Origin: Nitrospirae bacterium MYbinv3
GTDB taxonomy: Bacteria; Nitrospirota; Thermodesulfovibrionia; Thermodesulfovibrionales; Magnetobacteriaceae
Length of the DNA stretch: 36,094 nt
NCBI GenBank assembly: GCA_002753395.1
Contig: PEAB01000032.1
Coordinates: 1 to 36,094 of the forward strand
Direction of reading: 5' to 3'
A model generated the notes under the pieces. That model was not told the DNA's origin. It searched no databases and worked only from the letters and a program-made list of their open reading frames with translations. The translations under genes and the position numbers were made by a program. Shown piece after piece: positions 33,001-36,094 of this stretch; the stretch's first letter is position 1, and each line of letters opens with the position of its first letter.

Positions 33001-33275
33001 AGCGTTAGATACCTCTTGGCAAGGCTTTGCGGTATAATCCTCAAGGCCACGTGGTCAGGCTCATAGGTGCTTAAATCAACGTAGGGTACACCAAGCTGAT
33101 TAGAAAAGGCCTTTACGATGTCTTCTTCTTTGAGCAACCCCTTTTGACATATAAGGATACCCAGACGCTTCTTGGTCTTTTTTTGTTCCTCCAATACCTC
33201 ACTAAGCTGTCCTGATGTGATCAGACCAGAGCTTACTAAGATGTCTCCGAGCTTGTCCGTCTTATTTAAAACCAC
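30033..33275 (-). CDS. PilB/GspE-type assembly ATPase with four MshEN modules and a double zinc ribbon
   Basis: The 1080-residue protein is far longer than usual PilB/GspE (about 560). Four MshEN (GspE_N) modules lie at about 7-145, 149-288, 318-455 and 459-598, each with paired L-G-x-x-L ... Q motifs. Modules 1 and 4 keep R-L-G and the following G (RLGILICQKGLL, RLGDILLSAGLI), while module 2 has lost glycines (LLLKAKVV, ILVANKAA). MshEN modules bind c-di-GMP in characterised cases. The T2SSE core (about 630-1010) has Walker A GPTGSGKS (774-781), Asp box, Walker B LVGEMRD, His box TGHLVLSTLHTN and the zinc cysteines C905, C908, C939, C942. The C terminus adds two zinc ribbons: CKKC..CPTC (1026-1043) and CTGC..CPYC (1051-1068). 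The start is GTG 33275 with AAGGA upstream. It would power a type IV pilus or type II secretion-like machine; partner genes are absent here. Confidence 0.92.
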   Translation of the reverse strand: MVLNKTDKLGDILVSSGLITSGQLSEVLEEQKKTKKRLGILICQKGLLKEEDIVKAFSNQLGVPYVDLSTYEPDHVALRIIPQSLAKRYLTLPLSYDNNILSVVMADPTDDHLKGAIKFATGKEIKANVATATDIRKAIIRFYSGIQVDQLGSLLLKAKVVTKQQLVQALQQQKTDNRKLGEILVANKAATEKDIVRAFSTQLGIPYKELSIIEPTDEALRLIPKGLAELHLIVPIAIIRRVLIISMAYPLDINAINAIAIATGMLMKIMISTPTEIKDAIKRFYNGGKSQKLGEIPVAPELVGSKDAKQSPPGKKMMLGDILLSTGMLKPNQLEYALENQKLTKKKLGDILIEECLIKDVDIAKALSTQLGIQYIEMKAYNCHPEALKLIPEKLAVKHLVIPLSVEGNILHVAVSDPLNREVIDALTFASSKTIRLKVSTALEIRKGIIHYYQDKSILRLGDILLSAGLINERQLNEALELQKGTAKKIGDVFIEHNIVNETDICKAYSTQLGIPFIDLNVTKPDTKALEFVSENMALSYQLIPLAADSRDLTVVMSNPLDLVAISTLARTTGKQIMVKVSTQSMIKETIQRFYQYNTPLAELSQNVEVLKTEAEIYQASADSVKDSGSPPIVRIVDNILLQAVRLKASDIHVEPKQNALDIRYRIDGLLRNVAQLPYYVQGAVISRLKIMSLLDIAEKRVPQDGRIKIKIDKKEVDLRVNTLPSQYGEKVVMRLLDSSSAILNLKDIGLRENDSARLKGMLSVPNGIVLVTGPTGSGKSSTLYAMINAIKQPTINIMTLEDPIEYNVEGINQIAITERLTFVQGLRAALRQDPDVILVGEMRDSDTANIAVQASITGHLVLSTLHTNSAIGAIARMKNMGIKPFMIASSLRGIIAQRLVRKICDKCSKSYTPSSEELLKIGLNGNAKSKSFYKGNGCSHCSKTGYKGRMGIFEIMTINQKLRNLIVSEAPEYELEKAAVEASMSFMYEDAVAKVTSGLTTIDEVARCIHIGDYDEESDVKGRPCKKCSGTIYPDYMLCPTCGSLREDKCTGCGKQRLPDWNYCPYCMKSFAQVANKAG

Positions 33276-33412
33276 ATATCTTCCTTATTGAATATGTATC
33301 CTTCGGCCTTGTCGAACGCCTTCATGGATATCATTATCGGTTAATACTTAGCAATACTTAAAAGAATACATTACATATTGTATCCTATGTATACGAATTT
33401 ATTATGGTTTTG

Positions 33413-34342
33413 TTACGAGCAGCCTGAAGAGAGTTTACATTCCTTTCCTTGATATGCCTTATTTTGTCTAAATGAGTGTTCTATATCCCTTATTATCTGT
33501 TGTCTTGATTTATGCCACCTGGGGGCGATAAGGATGTCATCGGGAGTCAGGGCAAAGAGCCTCTGTAAGACGATCTCTGGATTGAGTCTCTCTACGAACT
33601 CAACGAGGAAGTCCAGATACTGTTGGTAGGAAAAGACGTAGAACGGGTTATCATTGTAGATATCTGCCATCTTGGTGTTCTTTATAACTTGAAGCTGGTG
33701 TATCTTTAAAAAGCCAATAGGTAACGTGGATATCTCCTCAGCCATATCAAGCATCTCCTCCTTGGTCTCTGTGGGCAAACCAACGATCAGGTGAGCGCCA
33801 ATTGAAATCCCACGGCCCTTGGTGATGTCAATGGCGTTGAGAAAACATTTGTAGTCGTGTCCCCTGTTAATATACAGCAGGCTCTTATCATATATCGATT
33901 GCAGGCCGTACTCCACAAGCACAAAATGGTTTTTCGAGATATCGGATAGAAGCTCGATTTTTTCCTCATCTATGGTATCGGGCCTGGTGCCTATGGCTAA
34001 GCCGATTACGTCTGGGTGGGACAGGGCCTCAAGGTACATTGTCTTAAGTACACCTACGTCGGCGTAAGTGTTTGTGTACGGCTGGAAGTAGACTATGAAC
34101 CTCCGTGCCTTGTATCTCTTTGACAGATAAACGACGCCTCTATTGACCTGCTCCCTTATGCTTATATCCGGCTTGCAGGCTGAGGGTCTGAAGCTGTCAT
34201 TGTTACAGTAGATGCAGCCGCCATAAGCGACCTTGCCATCCCTATTTGGACATGTAAAGCCAGCGTCTACGTTTACCTTATAGACGATCTCTCCAAACCT
34301 CCTTCGCATATATCCGCCAAAAGAATTGCACCACTCTTGCAT
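33413..34342 (-). CDS. Radical SAM protein, YhcC/TIGR01212-like
   Basis: The 309-residue protein has the extended cluster motif CPNRDG ... GGCIYCNN (C-X11-C-X2-C) of the YhcC family, then the conserved FQPYTNTYA, GLAIGTRPDTI, LVEYGLQS, NRGHDYKCF and GAHLIVGLPTET segments and a C-terminal HxxxR region. YhcC-type proteins are uncharacterised radical SAM enzymes. It lies 137 bp upstream of the PilB-type gene on the same strand; co-transcription is possible. The C terminus ends CSSGCS-like with extra cysteines (GKECKLSSGCS). Confidence 0.88.
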   Translation of the reverse strand: MQEWCNSFGGYMRRRFGEIVYKVNVDAGFTCPNRDGKVAYGGCIYCNNDSFRPSACKPDISIREQVNRGVVYLSKRYKARRFIVYFQPYTNTYADVGVLKTMYLEALSHPDVIGLAIGTRPDTIDEEKIELLSDISKNHFVLVEYGLQSIYDKSLLYINRGHDYKCFLNAIDITKGRGISIGAHLIVGLPTETKEEMLDMAEEISTLPIGFLKIHQLQVIKNTKMADIYNDNPFYVFSYQQYLDFLVEFVERLNPEIVLQRLFALTPDDILIAPRWHKSRQQIIRDIEHSFRQNKAYQGKECKLSSGCS

Positions 34343-34418
34343 ACTTTAATTATTTCTTTTTACCTACGAATATGTCAAACACATAACAATCTTATTTGGA
34401 TTAGAAGGGGGGCATGGG

Positions 34419-34576
34419 GGGCGCATAAGAAAATCGTGGGTTTTGTCAAAGAAGGGGAGGCTCTGCCTACTGACGCAGGGGTTAGCAACCCCTCCCCTCA
34501 GACACATCCGCAAGGGAACCAGTCCCCTTTACCCCATTAAAGTATGTTTTGGTTCTCATAAGTTTCTTATGCACCC
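34419..34576. mobile_element. 158-bp GGGCGCATAAGAAA element (GC-rich payload)
   Basis: The ends are GGGCGCATAAGAAA (34419-34432) and TTTCTTATGCACCC (34563-34576). The payload carries GGGGAGGCTCTGCCTACTGA, CAGGGGTTAGCAACCCCTCC and AGGGAACCAGTCCCCTTT hairpins. Flanks GGGCATGGG and GTGCATGGC agree at 7 of 9 positions, a decayed target duplication. It lies just upstream of the PAS-GGDEF promoter. Confidence 0.82.
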
Positions 34577-34591
34577 GTGCATGGCAGACCG

Positions 34592-34621
34592 TTGCAATAA
34601 TTAAACTTATTATTATATAAT
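34592..34621 (+). promoter_or_regulatory. Promoter of the PAS-GGDEF gene
   Basis: TTGCAA (34592-34597), 18 bp, TATAAT (34616-34621). The predicted start near 34628 leaves about 5 nt before ATG 34633 and no ribosome binding site, so the message would be leaderless or nearly so. Confidence 0.5.
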
Positions 34622-34632
34622 TTTATATTCTT

Positions 34633-35547
34633 ATGGTTGAAGACCCCTACATTGTGCATGATACCAATATATTACAGGATGACGACATCCTGGAGGAGTT
34701 GTTTGACGGGGTATATATAGTCGATCGAAATCTACGTATCATCTTTTGGAACCGGGCCGCCGAGATGATAACGTCGTTCACCAGGAAGGACTTACTCGGA
34801 AGGACATTTACCAACAACATCCTTAGCCCTATCAACTACCAAGGGGAATATTTTGATGAAAACAGGTGTCTGATAGCCAGAACCCTTACGGACGGGATCA
34901 AACGTACTGAGAACCTGTTCTTTCAACACAAAAAGGGTTATCGTATACCTATCTCCCAGCACATAACTACCTTGAAGGATGACGCGGGTGAGATCGTAGC
35001 AGTTGCGGTTATCTTTAAGGATAGTTCATCAAAGCTCATCTTTATGCAAAGAAATGCAGACGTTGCCAACATAGACCCAGTAACGGAGGTTGCAAACAGG
35101 TCTTACATTGATATGTGTCTTCATACTAAGTTTAGTGAGCTGCGTTGTTATGGCGAGCCTTTTGCCGTTGTCCTTATAGACATCGATCATTATAAAAACA
35201 TCAAGGCCATTTTTGGCAGCACGGTTGCTGAGGCAGTTTTAAAAATGGTATCGAGGACCATGCTAAAATGCTCCAGAAGCACTGATATAATAGGCCGTTG
35301 GGGTGAGGTAGAACTGATAGCGATTATACCAAACGTAAACGAGTATCAGCTTGTTGTTGTTGCAAACAGGTTCCGTATGTTGATAGAAAAAACGACGTTA
35401 ATGGTTGACTCTCGTGTTGTGCCAATAACGATCTCTCAGGGTGCAGCTATAGCTCAGCCAGTAGATAACGAGGCAACAATTATTAAACGGACAGACACGC
35501 TTCTTGAAGAAAGCAGGCAACTAGGTGGAAACACCTTATCCGTCTAA
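34633..35547 (+). CDS. PAS-GGDEF protein with degenerate active site
   Basis: The 304-residue cytosolic protein has a PAS domain (about 18-130: LFDGVYIVDRNLRIIFWNRAAE) and a GGDEF domain (about 143-300: NIDPVTEVANRSYID, VLIDIDHYKNI, ISQGAAIAQP). The signature GG(D/E)EF reads GEVEL (224-228), and the usual LTGLPNR is VTEVANR, so diguanylate cyclase activity is very unlikely; the metal-binding Asp183 of DIDHYK remains. Such proteins can act as receptors for GTP or c-di-GMP, or as partners. The gene is separate from, but near, the c-di-GMP-type PilB ATPase. No transmembrane segment. Confidence 0.88.
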   Translation: MVEDPYIVHDTNILQDDDILEELFDGVYIVDRNLRIIFWNRAAEMITSFTRKDLLGRTFTNNILSPINYQGEYFDENRCLIARTLTDGIKRTENLFFQHKKGYRIPISQHITTLKDDAGEIVAVAVIFKDSSSKLIFMQRNADVANIDPVTEVANRSYIDMCLHTKFSELRCYGEPFAVVLIDIDHYKNIKAIFGSTVAEAVLKMVSRTMLKCSRSTDIIGRWGEVELIAIIPNVNEYQLVVVANRFRMLIEKTTLMVDSRVVPITISQGAAIAQPVDNEATIIKRTDTLLEESRQLGGNTLSV

Positions 35548-35591
35548 CAATTACATAACAGGATAAATACTGCCATGTATGATCTATGTAA

Positions 35592-35750
35592 GGGTGCATA
35601 AGCAAGTCGTGGAGTCGTGGGTTTTTTCAAGAAAGGGGAGGCTCTGCCTACTGACGCAGGGGTTCGCAACCCCTCCTCTCAGACACCTCCGGAAGGGGAC
35701 CAGTCCACTTCCGGAAATATTCTTACTCCCCGTGAAATTCTTATGCACCC
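35592..35750. mobile_element. 159-bp GGGTGCATAAG element (GC-rich payload)
   Basis: The ends are GGGTGCATAAG (35592-) and ATTCTTATGCACCC (35737-35750). The payload matches 34419-34576 with a duplicated GTCGTGG near the left end and the hairpin ACTTCCGGAAATATT region replaced. Flanking sequences share only TATG(T/C)AA, so any duplication is decayed. Confidence 0.78.
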
Positions 35751-35763
35751 AATTATGCAACTA

Positions 35764-35935
35764 TTTGTATCCTCTTAAAAAAAACATGGTAATTTTATTT
35801 TTATGGTTTCAAGATATGGATTGCCACTTTCGTGGAAATGACAGTAATAGGTGATTAACAAGTATGTCATTCCACAGCCTGCCCCTGGCTTGAACAGGGG
35901 TAAGCAGGAATCCAGAAAGCGTAAAAGCATAGTTG
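35764..35935. repeat. REP-like element, subtype b, with nested hairpin
   Basis: It is the second copy of 15424-15571. In place of TGCG at the centre of the second palindrome there is a 27-nt insert carrying GCCTGCCCCTGGCTTGAA then CAGGGG (35877-35900), a CCCCTG/CAGGGG hairpin also seen at 29649-29672. Confidence 0.7.
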
Positions 35936-35982
35936 CCATGAAACATACATGATTAGATACCCTAATCATGTATGTTTCATGG
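35936..35982. repeat. 20-bp perfect hairpin at the ISKra4-like transposase end
   Basis: CCATGAAACATACATGATTA (35936-35955) and its exact complement (35963-35982) flank a 7-base loop. It begins 4 bp after the transposase stop (35987) in the minus direction. No T-run follows, so it may be an IS end or a protective structure rather than a standard terminator. Confidence 0.65.
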
Positions 35983-35986
35983 GGAA

Positions 35987-36094
35987 TTATGCAGCCTTTT
36001 TTAGATGGTCGACAATATTGTTCCATTGACCAGACAGATATAATGCTCTTAGTGATACAATAGGTTGCACGTTTTTCTTATTCCAGTGCATACC
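35987..36094 (-). CDS. ISKra4-like transposase, C-terminal end (partial)
   Basis: The minus-strand frame entering from the right edge reads GMHWNKKNVQPIVSLRAL, YLSGQWNNIVDHLKKAA and stops at TAA (35987-35989). The G-M-x-W-x-x-x-x-x-x-x-x-x-L-R-A-x-x-x-S-G-x-W pattern is the usual C terminus of ISKra4-group transposases. The rest lies outside the window, so integrity is unknown. Confidence 0.6.
   Translation of the reverse strand, partial: GMHWNKKNVQPIVSLRALYLSGQWNNIVDHLKKAA

Noticed and set aside
35579-35854. A 91-residue plus-strand ORF.
   Set aside because: It lies within the GGGTGCATAAG element and the REP-like element; the same translated text (FSRKGRLCLLTQGFATPPLRHL) appears at other copies of the repeat.

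Overview
This window looks like a chromosomal segment of a free-living, probably anaerobic or microaerophilic bacterium with many mobile-element remnants. The mix of an archaeal-like IscR/TusA/IscS/IscU cluster, UDP-glucuronate decarboxylase, multi-MshEN PilB-type ATPase, PAS kinases and very many small inverted-repeat elements fits a Nitrospirota genome, possibly of the magnetotactic Magnetobacterium type. That placement is an impression from protein flavour, not a computed result. No magnetosome, flagellar or CRISPR locus is present.

Layout. 1-2.3 kb: transposase remnant, a 137-bp miniature element, then a cupin epimerase-like gene and manC (GDP-mannose synthesis). 2.6-6.7 kb: a small ORF, a MinD/FlhG-like ATPase, an AI-2E family permease (minus) and a tandem UspA protein. 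6.8-9.4 kb: an Fe-S assembly operon iscR-tusA-iscS-iscU behind an IscR type-1-like operator, then tRNA-Ser(GCU). 9.5-12.4 kb: PriA, convergent with ribF. 12.4-18.1 kb: a mobile-element graveyard (IS110, IS66, ISL3 and Rpn remnants, several small repeats) around a GAF-PAS histidine kinase. 18.1-20.3 kb: trmFO-xerC. 20.5-24.1 kb: rpsB-tsf-pyrH-frr-orf60-dksA-like translation operon, convergent with truA. 25.1-30 kb, mostly minus strand: UDP-glucuronate decarboxylase, a coiled-coil PD-(D/E)XK-like protein, and a three-gene operon (unknown 100-aa protein, HD hydrolase, MFS transporter). 30-36 kb: a giant PilB/GspE-type ATPase with four MshEN modules, a YhcC-type radical SAM protein, a PAS-GGDEF protein with a destroyed GGDEF motif, and an ISKra4-like transposase end.

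Main points of interest. (1) The IscS homologue lacks the PLP-binding lysine (Gln instead) and two further PLP contacts, but keeps the catalytic cysteine; it sits between a TusA-like sulfur carrier and a normal IscU, suggesting PLP-independent Fe-S assembly like that discussed for Archaeoglobus. (2) PriA has lost its Walker A, Walker B and motif VI residues but keeps its zinc cysteines. (3) The PilB-type ATPase has four MshEN (c-di-GMP binding family) modules and an added C-terminal double zinc ribbon. (4) Two unlinked promoters, upstream of the Usp gene and of the HD/MFS operon, share a near-identical operator. (5) A family of short elements with a 14-bp terminal inverted repeat carries two different internal payloads, and some copies show 8-9 bp target duplications, one next to the rpsB promoter. 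(6) tsf has an in-frame TAA.
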